Shown here piece by piece: positions 36,703 through 47,825 of a stretch of 64,000 bases of DNA (position 1 is the stretch's first letter; every line of letters starts with the position of its first letter). Location of the stretch: NCBI GenBank assembly GCA_037176845.1, contig JAYKXP010000107.1:62001-126000 (forward strand), written 5' to 3'. The position numbers and the translations under genes are program-made. The DNA comes from Paramarasmius palmivorus. Lineage: Eukaryota; Basidiomycota; Agaricomycetes; Agaricales; Marasmiaceae. The notes beneath the pieces are model-generated. The model saw nothing but the letters and a program-made list of their open reading frames with translations. It was not told the origin of the DNA and made no database searches.

Positions 36703-37846
36703 CAGATGAAGCAGACCGTGTTGGGTGAGATGGAAGAATACCGACCTCGTATCAAGCCGAGTGTCGGTGTAACCGAATTGACTTCGAGTTACTGTCCTGA
36801 CGGTACAGGCCCGCCAAGTCCCAAAATTCCGGTAACTTTGATCTTGCAGTTGTTGAGAAAAACGTTGGCGTTCGACTTGGGCTTTAGGTCGCTGAACGTT
36901 GGTATTGAGAAGAAATCAACGAGATGGAAGGGGTGCTTACCAAGCGTTGTTTGGCCTTGAGGAACACGCCAAATACTTCCGGCTACTCGGGGTTCAAACC
37001 GAGGTTCTCTCTTGCTTTCCTCTGTCAGTGAGTGTGCGGGCTTGGACCGTATACTGGGATTATCGGAGCTACGCCGAGGTCCGATTTACTTAGTTGACAT
37101 GGACATGAGCCATTCAGCTACATTTTGCTCGAGTTGGACTCAGTATCCTCGCTCATTACCGTTGTTCTACTATCCCGCACAAAGATTTTCTCGACAACAA
37201 GCAACGTATTTTGGGGCAGTCGAGGTACGTGGTTTTTACTTGGCTACCCTCATTGGTGTTGGTTGATGCTACCAGAGGAGAACATAAAGATACGAACACG
37301 AACAATAGCAAAAGTGGCATGGTTGGTGTATGTGCTATATAACTGAGGTGCGTTATCTGTTACTATGCCTATATTTGTTCCTCAACTCACTGTAAACTTT
37401 CAGGACATGCCTGTCCACTCTCCGTTCGAAAAGAAGATCACCGATTACTTTGCCTTGGTCCCAAAAGCAGTACGAGAAGAAGCACCGAGAGGACATCGTG
37501 TCAAGTTCTGTTTTTATCTAAAGGCTGGTATCAATTCACATGTTCGTTTGACAGACACTAACTCGAATTACAGAATGCTCGCCGTCAATATGTCGCGGTA
37601 TCTGGAGTATCTATGCGCATCCGGCTATCAGACTTGGCAGAGGCTTTGGCTGGATTCGGAATCATGGAACGACCTCAGCTGGGATTCCTTTTGATCGACG
37701 GAGCGTCGTACTCATGGGGTCACATTGGCTGGAAAGAATACTTTGACCTTCCTGTGGGAGATACTCCGTTGTATTTCCATGCGACCAACGATGCACTGCC
37801 GACTGATTGGATGAAGGACGTAGCACCTTTCCTTGATGCCTTGTAG
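36703..37846 (+). CDS. Possible additional multi-exon KDZ cargo gene, structure unresolved
   Basis: Several protein-like segments lie in order on the plus strand: MEEYRPRIKPSVGVTELTS (36730-36790), ALFGLEEHAKYFRLLGVQTE (36935-36995) with SVRAWTVYWDYRSYAE (37030-37080), LPLFYYPAQRFSRQQATYFG (37160-37220), and DMPVHSPFEKKITDYFALV (37404-37460). The last is GWKEYFDLPVGDTPLYFH (37730-37785), ending at a stop at 37844-37846. Plausible introns separate some of them, such as one near 37520-37575, but a stop near 37091 could not be removed with a normal-length intron. It is either a gene with an unusual exon layout or a decaying one. No Fe(II)/2-oxoglutarate dioxygenase (TET/JBP) signature was seen. 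Confidence 0.35.
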
Positions 37847-38089
37847 TGGCACGGAGACGATGTAAGTGACATCGCGTCATTGGATGCCACAAGCTGACCT
37901 TGACTGTTTAGAGGACAATACAAACAATGTGATTTTACTGTGTTATGTTCAATGTGATACGTTTGTAAATACCACCATTCTCATGCCACGGCCACGCCAT
38001 TTCGTGTAAAAGGAGAATAAGGAGAACATGAATCTATTTTTTTGCTCTCTTACTGTCGCTATTGCCCCCCGCATTTCACACCTTCACCG

Positions 38090-40582
38090 ATGGCTTCTAG
38101 TGCTGATCCTAACCTTCCATCTATCCCAAGACCAGCAACCCCAACACCATCCTCTAAAGAGCGCGTCGATAATCCCGAAACCGAACTGGTACGAAAGAAG
38201 TCGCAACCTAAGGCGACTGCTAAGCGCAAGGGAGCACCCACCAAATTCAGCGTTGATCAGGTCAAGACCCTCGACAAGCTCAAGGAACGTGAATATCTTC
38301 CGCTATGGCCTGACAACAAAGCAATGAACAAGTGGTTGAAGGGCAGCATGGGTAGGATCCTGGAGGATGATGCCTTCGCAGGAAAGCTCGTCATCAACGA
38401 TACGGATACAGAGGATGTCTGGCAAAAGGTGAGCTTTAACTACGCTCGTGTCGCTCGTTGGTCTGATTCATTGGATGTAAAGCGGATTGGCAACTTTTTC
38501 ACCAACGCTCGGGATGCAAAGAAGAGGAAACAAGGGAAGGGCACTGGCGAAGGTACTTCAACCGCTGATCCAGCCCCTCTGCCTACAACCTCTCGGAACA
38601 CCATGAGGCTGGCCGTTAAAGCGTTCCAGAAATTCGCTTCCGAGGTGGTCGATGGCAAGGCTGCATTCAAGATCCTAAAGGAGAAGGAGATCCAGGAACA
38701 GGTCGACGAAGGAACTGCCTTTGATGATGTGGCAGATCAACTATGGGAAGACGAGGGTGATAAGCAGCAGTATGTGGAGGCGGCAATGAGGATGCAAGAC
38801 CTGGGAAAGTGTGTATCTTCATTCTTCATCTCTGCAAGAAAATCTGATCTGTTTAAAGGAACCAGCACGACTTCATTCTGGGTGCACATGATATGTTGAA
38901 CGCATGTGCTCAGTATGGACACCTAGGGAAAGCGGCTATGATGTTACTATACATGTTTCCCGATGGTACCGGTGGTCGCCAACATGGAGTGTAAGTTGTT
39001 CAGATCGAGATGTTGATGTGAGGCAAGCTGACGATGATTCATTATAGACTCAATGTCAAATGGGATCCAACACTTCCGGACATGTGCGATGAGTGTCCTG
39101 AAGAGTATCAGCAGCTGGAAACACTGTTCTTCGACTATGCTAGTCGACATGTACCGGGTATGTCTTTCTTCAGATATTCTTGTGTCGTTGTGCTGATAGT
39201 CTATTCAAGTGTCTGATCTAAGCCAGGAGTCTCTCATCAAGAAGGATGAGAACGGCAGACCAAGATTCCCTGGCGTAGATACTGAGAATACCACGCCGGC
39301 AGGGTTACGAGAGTTGGTGAAGGAGTTCTTTGAGGCTCTGCGCCGTACGTCACTATCATGCGATCTCATCACTTCATTAGTCTCATTCAATATTACAGGT
39401 GCTTCTGGATATGAGGAGCCATTGCCATATGCATTAATGAACCAATATCCCAGTGCTTTTTACGACGATACGACCTTTCACCCACCAACCTTCCATGATC
39501 CAAGTGACAAGTCCCACGACATCCTACCTGTGATACGCTACTTTACGGAGACCTCCGGCGACAACTCTGTTCATCCCTTCTACCTTTGGACTCATAACGA
39601 GATTATGACACGTCTCAAAGCACTTCAAGATAAATCATCATCAACTACTGCGGAACCACAGTCAAATGTTGGTGGCGATGAGGCCTCTCTGCCAAGGGAA
39701 GCTTCCAAGGGCACTGTATCCGATTTTCCGGCAGGCCAGGACGATGCCGTCGCTCATACTCCCCCTTCACTACCCACTGGTGATCCGGCATGCGATGGTG
39801 AGGACCAGCAAATGGATGAAAGTTCATCTTCTCCGACCCCACTAAATCATGCCAACCATCGAGCAATCGAGGCACCAGCTGAGGTCCCAGCTGGCGATGA
39901 TGCGGATCCTGGATCCTCAGACGCCAATGCGGCGCTGGCAGCAAGCAACACTAGTGACGACGATTCCAATCCCCGACCTTCATCGACACCTCCTAGTTTG
40001 GACATAGATATAGATCATGGTGCACAGGACAAGGATGAAGCAGACGAGCACCCTGGTCCCTCTTCCTCGTCCTCGACTGCTGCTGGCATGCAGCAAGATG
40101 AAGATCCGTTGAACAAGGACATGCATGGGGATGCCAATGCTGATCCTGCCGCTTCTTCTGCCAACGATGACACGAAGGTGGATGGTAGTGGTGGCCATGA
40201 CAAGACCCAAGGGCATGACGGCGAAGGAGTAGCGGATGATACTTGTGAGGAGAATGTCACCGACAACCTAAATGGTAGTGAGGAGGAACCTGTCAACAAG
40301 TTAACGACGACGTCGGCTACTGCTTCTCCTGCAGGTGATGGAACTACCCCAGCACCAGCCGGTCCAGTGACTCGTAAGCGTGCACCTCCACCTCCTCGGA
40401 CTCCACGTGCACCACGAGTTGCGAGAATATCTCAGAAACGCCATGACCAACTGAATAATCAAGATTCGCCTGAGAAGAGGCGACAAGAGAAGATGCTAAA
40501 GCGGCGTCATGACACAGACGTGGATAACGCGGTTGGTGATTCAACAGCTGGCAATAAACGAAAGAGACGTCGTGGGGCCTAG
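38090..40582 (+). CDS. KDZ-borne protein of unknown function, nuclear-type (759 aa, 5 exons)
   Basis: Exons are 38090-38808, 38859-38990, 39048-39157, 39210-39344 and 39399-40582, with introns of 50-57 bases and all phases consistent (2280 bases). The N-terminal region has basic patches (RKKSQPKATAKRKGAPTKFS) and then LPLWPDNKAMNKWLKGSMGR. A middle segment spans several exons (HDFILGAHDMLNACAQYGHL, then MCDECPEEYQQLETLFFDYA). The last exon encodes a long, low-complexity Ser/Asp/Pro/Glu tail and ends in basic clusters (RKRAPPPPRTPRAPR; GNKRKRRRGA). The layout suggests a chromatin- or nucleus-associated factor, possibly a DNA-binding accessory for transposition, but no domain is recognised. It lies just inside the right subterminal array. 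Confidence 0.7.
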
Positions 40583-40659
40583 TAAGTGTTTAATCTTCAA
40601 CTGCAACAAATGATCTTACATATGTGGTTGACAGGGAAACGGATCAGGTAGATTGGTCG

Positions 40660-40965
40660 ACTTAAGTTGCCAACTTAAGTCACTATATATACATATACTA
40701 TTAAGTACAAAGGGACTTAAGTTATTGTATATGTGTAACTATTTAATGATAGATCAGTTAACTGTAGCCAGCCTCGACTTAAGTCGGTGGTGGATCATAC
40801 CAGTTCGCTTGATCATGAACAGTGAACTTAAGTCTAGCACGGACTTAAGTTGCCAGCTTAAGTCCCTGCAACTTAAGTCCCCAACAGCAGAGGCTTGAAG
40901 AACATGGTCCTCAAAGCAACTTAAGTCCGACTTAATTTTTTGGCCGTGACTTAAGCTCCCCTAAT
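40660..40965 (-). repeat. Right subterminal CTTAAG array and terminal inverted repeat
   Basis: There are ten CTTAAG palindromes in 306 bases, against five on the left. The inverted core 40921-40965 is the exact complement of 29187-29231. The asymmetry in number resembles the unequal binding-site arrays of other cut-and-paste elements. Confidence 0.85.
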
Positions 40966-40974
40966 TTAGATTCA

Positions 40975-40982
40975 TGATTTCC
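40975..40982 (+). repeat. Right target-site duplication of the KDZ element
   Basis: TGATTTCC is identical to 29169-29176. It is followed directly by the R2 sequence (atctggtcggtgttgtgttagagg) that is continuous with G1 upstream sequence at 15129. Confidence 0.85.
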
Positions 40983-42049
40983 ATCTGGTCGGTGTTGTGT
41001 TAGAGGCTATACACCCGCTTAGATTACGCTGGACCTCATGCCCTCAACGTGCTGAATTCAAAAGTACAGTCCTTCGTTTCATTAATGTATTCTACTTATG
41101 TACCTTGTCTAGAATGCAAACTACTACTAATCGTTCTCGAAAAGCAGCCAAGTGCGAGATACAACAAACGACAGTGGGTGGGTGCACTATGAACAGACCA
41201 CGGCAGCTTGCCCAGATCTCCCCCTGCGAGTCAGGACGGATATATTGTGAATGTCAGAAGGTCGCCGCAGAGCTGTACAATCAATTGACGATACACGCTT
41301 CTAGGACGCCCGCCATCATAGAAGATGAAACCTGTCATCAGACGCTGTCAACATTTACAGCATCCCAAATACACTGACGAAAACTCACTTCATACCAGTT
41401 CTGCTCCTTGTTCCTTATATCCAACTCGCACGAACATAGAGCGTCAAAGAGATGCCTCTAAGTATGGAGCAAGTCATGAAAGCAGACGGTTCAATCCTTT
41501 GAGATGATGACCAGGCGCCAAACAAGCTTCGAGCGTTTCGGGGAATACATCATCTGCGGGAGAAGGTCGATTGCATAGCACATCTCTGATAGAAGCTGCG
41601 TGGGCAGGCACCCACGCCCGTGTTTCCTCGTTGCGGTGTTCTACACCAACTACCAGGAAACCAGGTTAACCTATTCAAGTTTGGACACACGGGCGTCAAA
41701 GTCTATGACATGTGAGCCTACCCACAGTTCGGGAACTTGCTTGGAAGGGATTCTAATTGAGTTGCAGCGTTCGAGGCGCCTGTTTTGCTGTAAATCATGG
41801 GAATGCACGTCGTGGAAAGACCTGCGTGTCGGAACAGGTGATCAGAGACTAGGCACAAACCACGAAGAGCTTTGAATTAGTTTCTGAGCTCATACGTTCC
41901 AATCGTGTTCGGACGGCAAAATTCCACTAGAAATGAACCGTCAAATGTCAGCATTGAGAGTGCAAAGTAGATTGGATAATAATACCATCTTCCGAGACTC
42001 TCAAGTCGTACGATTTCGTTTTGTGGCACCTTGGGTCGTAGCAAGGTAT

Positions 42050-42560
42050 CTGAGGGCCCTTGAGGCCTGGAGCTTGGATGCTTGAAGATACGAATGCCCC
42101 ATCAAGAGGAGGTAGGTTCAGTAGTAGTCTTCAGCTACCGCCAGGTTCTAATCGTCTCTTTGGAGAAGTATTATTCGCTATCAATCCTGTCACGAATCTC
42201 TCAGAGGTGACGGTTGAGAAGAAATTGAAAGAACACGAACAGGATCATGTCAACACATATCCAGAACCTTTCCAAGCATAACATATCTTCGCCGCCATGT
42301 GCATGGAAACGTGACTATACAGAGCATCTCAGCAACATTCAGGAGAAAAATAGATCCATTTCACTCACTCTAGCGATACTTAGGATGCTCGAAGCGCCAT
42401 AGAGTTCATTGGTGAGCAGTGGCGAGCTCGTTTGTTCGAAGCCTAGTTGAAGGAACGATCTGGACAGGTACAGATCGAAAATGTTCGACACATTCTCGTC
42501 GGAGCAATGCCTAACCATCGGAATGTTCAGCCTGGCATCTGCGAGATAAGACCAATGAAA
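42050..42560 (+). repeat. S repeat, copy S1
   Basis: It matches 46820-47220 in order: a gtaggttcagtagtag-type segment, then atttcactcactctagcgatac, then a segment around ttctcgtcggagcaatgcctaacc. The repeat joins directly to the acidic-protein pseudogene on its right. Function is unknown. Confidence 0.5.
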
Positions 42561-42593
42561 ACTTACCTAAGAACCCCAACCTGGAAGGAGTGG

Positions 42594-42926
42594 AAATCGA
42601 TGTCTACGATGACTTTGATGGCGGTGGCTTCGTTCCTATCCCTGTTTTACCAGCTTCAGAAGCTATATCTCGCTGCCTTTAGCCCACTGGCAGGAGACGC
42701 CGCCGACGCCAATGGTGAGAAGAGAAAGATGAGGAAGGTCAAGTACGCCAATGAAGAACCACGAAGAAACCGAAGCCGGAGAATACACAGTATTTCGAAA
42801 GCCGCCCTCGTCCGGGTCGCTCTCGAAGAAGCCAACGGAGGTGTAAAGAGACACTTCATCGATGTTCCCGTCGAAAGCGGCGGTGTCAAGGAAGGCAAGC
42901 AGGTCGCGAAGGTCAAAACCGATTGA
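42594..42926 (+). pseudogene. Decayed paralogue of the acidic protein at 1778-2487
   Basis: The C-terminal third is readable and parallels the left-edge gene: SKAALVRVALEEANGGVKR here versus SKATLVAVTVEEP...NGGAKKR there, then FIDVPVESGGVKEGKQVAKV versus SIDDLVESGSVEEDEQAAKK. Upstream, VYDDFDGGG corresponds to TYDDFDGEADGE, and aggagacgccgccgacgcc corresponds to the exon 4 start. The acidic central tract is largely replaced and exon boundaries are lost. It shows that the array captured or exchanged DNA with the flanking host region about 40 kb away. Confidence 0.6.
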
Positions 42927-43215
42927 ATGATATGTGCGTATGGATTTCCTTGGCGTGGTATGTACCCATGTCGTTACAGGAATGAGACCTGGGGATTGCG
43001 GGGAACCTTGAGGCCTTCGTGCATCGGATACGTTTGCGAGGCCTGGAGTGATAGCCGGAGGTTGAGTTCCACCACCGTGGATATATAACATACAGAAGCC
43101 TGGGTGTCGGTGGTTTATAGCCCTGGTTCGGGTATGACGCCGGCAGGGATGATGTTGGGGTCTTGGGATAACGAACTGATCGAGTCAGGAGATAGCTGCA
43201 GAAAAGAAAGCAAGA

Positions 43216-43640
43216 TTAGCGAAGAAAGTATATACCAGGATGAATCGAACGTACGATTATGATGCACTTTGGATGAAGAAAAGTGGGTCTAGCGCAACAA
43301 TACTGAGCTTGCCGTTGTCTGGAACAAAAGAGCAAGATGAGTACATACAAAGAACAAGGTGCAGAAGCCGTGGAGTGTACCTGGATGCTCGGAATACGCG
43401 AAACATCTTTCCCCTTCTCCGGTGACGGCCAAGTACTCTTCTCAGTCTCTGTAACCACTCCCAATCCCCCGTCGCCAATAGCGGTTCACCCCCAGCCAGC
43501 ACATCCCAAGACGCGTAGTCCCAAAAATCCGCCTCGTGCACGACACAGAGCTCCGTTCATGGGGTGTTATCCCGACGCAGAACCATGAAAGCCTTCGTTC
43601 ATCAGGGCGAGCTGAAGATCCAACGAGGTCCCCGTAGAAG
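43216..43640 (-). pseudogene. Disrupted R2 counterpart of gene I1 and its upstream exon
   Basis: It aligns with 17198-17560. The start codon of I1 is ACG here (43313-43315) and the following frame is altered. The upstream segment (GDWEWLQRL near 43450-43480) parallels GGWEWLKNS in R1 near 17410-17440. It is non-functional as I read it. Confidence 0.35.
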
Positions 43641-46600
43641 GCGGTCACGTGAATGAAGAGCTTTTTTCGGCGTTCGCTTCGTAACCACGCCCAAATAAGT
43701 GGAGATCCTCCGCGTTTGGGGGTACGAGGTAGTCGGAAGCATGTACTTGTACTGTCAAGGCTGAATGAGAGGAATAGGAAGTAGGCGTTGGTGGTGTGGG
43801 TGTAACTTTCGGCGTTCTCGGGGGTATGAGTGATGTTGTGGGTACCGAAGCGTGTTGCACCAAGCACTCGTATGAAGGAGGAGCATCCTTCACTGGAAAA
43901 GGAGGAATGGGAGACGGAAAGGACACGGGAGCGTGTGGTTTGAGGTTTACCGTCTGAGGTTAAGGTATGCCCTGAAGATCCCATGTACATTCCTAGTCCG
44001 AATGTTCGTCGCTCCGGGACGACATCCTCGTCACAATACGAGATAGAAAGCCCCCTTCCGGGAGTCCAGAGGGGTGAGGTGAAAGGGGAGACATGGAAGG
44101 TGAAAGATAGGTAGGCGCGGATTGAACATTCCGGGAAGGATTATTGTCTTGAGGCAGAAATGAGCCTTCTTTTACGAAGGTATGCTATCCAGATCATCTC
44201 GTGTTCGATGTATGGGTATGGGAGTGAGAGGAAGGAGTGCGGATGTAGACTGAATATGGGGGTAAGGTAGGTAGCTGGTGTTCGTGTCCACCTCCCAAAA
44301 GAGCCATGTCCGACCCAGTTTGAGGACTAACGCATCAGGAGAAGGAGTAAAAACTGGTTACAGAGCTCTAGCGGAAGCCTGAAACCGCGTTGGAGGGACT
44401 GTCGAATGGCATCGGGGTTTGTGCTAGGTAACGAGGAGTGTCTCCCCGACGTGCTAGTTGAAGGTGCAGGGGCGTGCCGTTGACGGCCAAAGCTCTGGCA
44501 ACAATGTATCTCGTATCTCGTTGGTGGGATGATTTAGGGAGATGTCCAGCACAAGAGTGTGAAATGGGAGGCGGAAGTGTGATTTTGGGTCGGGGAGATG
44601 GATGTTGCGTAACTTCTACCATATCCTGTCCTTCTCCTTCACCTTGTCCAACGGATAAGGCAGCGAGTTCCTGGAAACACACGCTCAGATTGATGAGGTG
44701 GGCATCGAAGGATTGCGAACGAGTGAATGGGGAATAGATGAGTGGACATCGTCGGATATACGTTTGGCGGCTTTTTGGGTGTGTTGACGGTGCCCTGTGG
44801 GCCCTGTATAATTCGCAAATCGTATGGTCGTCGCCGGGGTCGAAGAAGCGTCGAAGAAGGGTATGTTGGGAGTAGCGGTATCGCCCACAAAATCGCTCTT
44901 CTCGACACTCGGCTCTTCTACGGCCTCTCTAGACCGCTCGCATCCTCCTACTTGTGATACATCTCAAGGGAAGCGAGAATGACACCGCCATGCAGGCTAG
45001 AATTGCATGGGTAGACACGTATGGAATGAGGAGTGGTGGTTGGAGCTCGGGGAGAAGATCCTTGGTTTGTGCAACGTGCGGAAGAAGGCTTGGGTAGAGG
45101 TATCGTTGGCCATGCACCTGAGGGCAAGGATGTATGGGAAGGATAGCTGGAGTTTGGATGTGTAAAACGTGGAATAGATGTCGTGGTCGACATCGCAAAA
45201 CGTGAGTGTCCAAAAACTCGAAAACGGATGTATCTGATTCTTCGTTTCTTTTCCTGGTGACGAAGATGAATGCCGTGGTGATTGTACAGTTTGGAAGGAA
45301 GAGGATGGCGCGTTTTTCGCGAGTTTGGAGGTGGTAGGTACCTGGGTGCCAATGTCGTCCCATGCAGTGACAAGACAACATCAAACTCTTCGCTCGTTCG
45401 TTTGAACGACTGCAATCGTATGTCCCTTGCCTGGAGCCGTCAAATGAGTTCTACAGCTTGGGTTTTTGGCTGGAGTCCTTATGGCGGATTTCGATGTTTT
45501 TTGGGCAACGGAAAGCGTAATGCTAGTGAGCGGACGGGGCGAGGGAGGTATTTGGGTGTGAGCGTTGGTCCAAGGCTACGATGGTGAATCTGTGGCTGGG
45601 AATGAATACATGAACGTATGAATAGCGTTGTAGTTGGAGGAGGAATGCATTTGTCTAGAGTGGTCGATGCGATGATGGGAGAAGCGGATAAAGAGTCGCG
45701 CGGCTCTTTCCCCAAACCATCACGACTCTTCTTCAACCTTCCAGCGAGGAGTAAATCTCTTCTCGAAGCCTCAATATTTCGATGATAGCTGGGTACGTCT
45801 TGTTGGTACTTCTCGTTCTGCCAACTCATTCAACTACACCAACAAATTCAATGACATGAACTCTTCTCTGCTTGTATTATCGTTCGTTCTACTCCTTGCA
45901 TGTCGCTTTCAGTTCGAATATGAGTTTTGGTTTTGTATCTTATTTATAAAGTTCGTTACAATGCTGCGCTGTCTGATATCGTCCCGAAAACATGCGTCTG
46001 ATACTCTAGTTACATGGCTCAAGACATACCTGAAACTTGCGTGAAACATCCTTCTCCCAACATTGGGAACCACCATGCGCTGAGAGAAGCACCACTGCCA
46101 TGGGGCTTCCTACAGGATGACGGTATCGATAGATAATCCAGTGCTTCCGAGTCCAAGCAAACGAATGCATAGAGAACCAAACGCGCTCGAGGGAGTAGGA
46201 AGAAGTGTTTCCCCGGAAATACGCTATGTCGAGCCGAAGATGTGTTGAGTCGAGATTGCAGAATCCACAGGTCCTGCGCAGAAGGCGTTGAGAAATCAGA
46301 TCCCGTAGGCTAGATGTGTTTGCACGCGCTGCAATGTAGGGTCAATACCGAACCTCAATACACGAGAATTAGCATAGACGTACCTGTAATCCTGCTACCA
46401 ACATATGTCCAGAATCCAGAGTCTTTTCTTTTGTGCGAGTCCTACTACACCCTTGAGACCAAGAACAGAGTTTGCGTTAGATCCCGCAGAGCTGTATGCC
46501 GATGTCCTGCACCAAGCTCAGAGCTTCCGGCTCTTTGAAGACGGTGTAACCCTCAAGCCTGTGATCAGTGCGGTGTACAGAGAGCTCGGCGCTCAGCTTG

Positions 46601-46819
46601 AAGCACCCGCGAAGTCATCTTTGAGCTAGAGAGCATAGAGGATAGCATAAGTTCATCGGTATGCTGCAGGCAAAGATAATCGGAAGCTCACCTAGCGTTA
46701 CGGTGTATACGGCTGACAACAGTAGGCGTCATGCGAAAGACACCATCTTCATCCACCACTGAAGCACGATTTCGACCTGAGTCAGCTACCCGAACAAGAC
46801 CTACTGAGGGAGCCGAGGA

Positions 46820-47230
46820 ACCTTAAGATCTAGACCTGGATCTCGAAACTTTGAAGGCGCGTTTGAGAGTAGGCAGGTTTAGTAGTAGGGTTCAACTACC
46901 ACTGAGGTTTTTTTGTCACATTGGAAAGTTACCATTCGTTGTCGATCCTGGATATATCTGGATCCACAAATCTTGCCAGCTTGTCGTTGCGCACATGGAG
47001 AGCCTACGTGCCACTATTGGGAACATTTGAGTGGCATCCTAAAGAAAAGCCAGATTCATTTCACTTACCCTAGCGATACTTTGGATACTCGAAACGCCGT
47101 GGTGGTTATCGGTGAACTTTATTCGGATAGGTGTACACTGGAAATCCCAGACACGTTGTCGTCGGAGCATTGCCTGACAGTCGAAACGTTCGGCCTCGCA
47201 TCGGAGACAAGATGAAAGAAGGCGTAAGTA
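46820..47230 (+). repeat. S repeat, copy S2
   Basis: This is the second copy of the S segment (see 42050-42560). It lacks the acidic-protein pseudogene on its right, and anonymous sequence then runs to the Plavaka element. Confidence 0.5.
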
Positions 47231-47825
47231 CGTATAAATCCGTAGGAAGCCTCACATTCCGGAGTACAGACCCTCAAGACTGAGGGCTTCAAGTTGATGT
47301 ATTGCTCGACCGCGCTTTATTTGCTATTTATTTGAATTGTGACGCTTCAAGTTGTTAAGTGGGTCTAGCGCAAACAGTCGGGATGCCCACAGCTATACAA
47401 TTACCGGCTGCGTTGGGATCAGAGACGAATGGGACGTTCGGTGAGTTCCAGTGGGCGATTAGTCCCAGTGAAAATCACGTCGGGGAAGGTCCGGAATTTT
47501 GGATGGAATCCGGTGCAATCTGGAAATATCTGGCCGTAAATGGATGGGGCCGCCGCTCAAGAAATCTCAGAAATCACCGGATGCAGCCGGAGTTTTTAAC
47601 ATTTCCGTGTACTTTCCATACGAAATCGGTCATATCTGGAAATATCTGATTGGCATTCGCAATTAATATGGTATCTACCGGTTCTGTCCGGATTTACTAC
47701 AAAAAGCATTCTGTACAACAATCTGGCATTATCTGGAGCAATCTGGAATTATACGAGTCAATAGCTAAAATTGGCCAAGTTAAACATATGCCGCACCAGT
47801 GAGACGACGGACGACTAACCTGCAT

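Larger units (their letters stand above)
29177..40974. mobile_element. KDZ (Kyakuja-Dileera-Zisupton) DNA transposon, 11.8 kb, with several extra genes
   Basis: The element is bounded by 8-bp direct repeats (TGATTTCC). Its inverted ends have a perfect 45-bp core at 29187-29231 and 40921-40965, with looser similarity outward to the duplication. Subterminal arrays of the palindrome CTTAAG (mostly ACTTAAGT) occupy 29187-29425 (5 copies) and 40660-40965 (10 copies). Inside are the transposase (29408-33295, minus) and genes at 33457-34274 (+), 34405-36538 (-) and 38090-40582 (+), plus an uncertain one near 36703-37846 (+). Intact ends, matching flanks and an undisturbed transposase frame argue for a fairly recent insertion. 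It separates G2 from the R2 block that originally adjoined it. Confidence 0.92.
40975..46810. repeat. R repeat block, copy R2
   Basis: This is the sister of R1, with close matches over 40983-41850 and 43210-46640. It is more decayed at the candidate genes: the WAPADAV-type exon is frameshifted near 41540 and the gene I1 start is lost near 43315. 41880-43200 has no counterpart in R1 and holds S1 and an acidic-protein pseudogene. No intact gene is seen within 43700-46800. Confidence 0.65.

Noticed and set aside
38042..38899. Start of the 759-aa KDZ gene at the upstream ATG (38042)
   Set aside because: The ATG at 38090 gives a more typical start (MASSADPN); the extension adds a Cys-rich, unlikely N-terminus. 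The upstream start remains possible.
29408..40582. TET/JBP dioxygenase as KDZ cargo
   Set aside because: Expected from what is recalled of fungal KDZ elements, but no HxD...H or double-stranded beta-helix signature could be found in any cargo frame.
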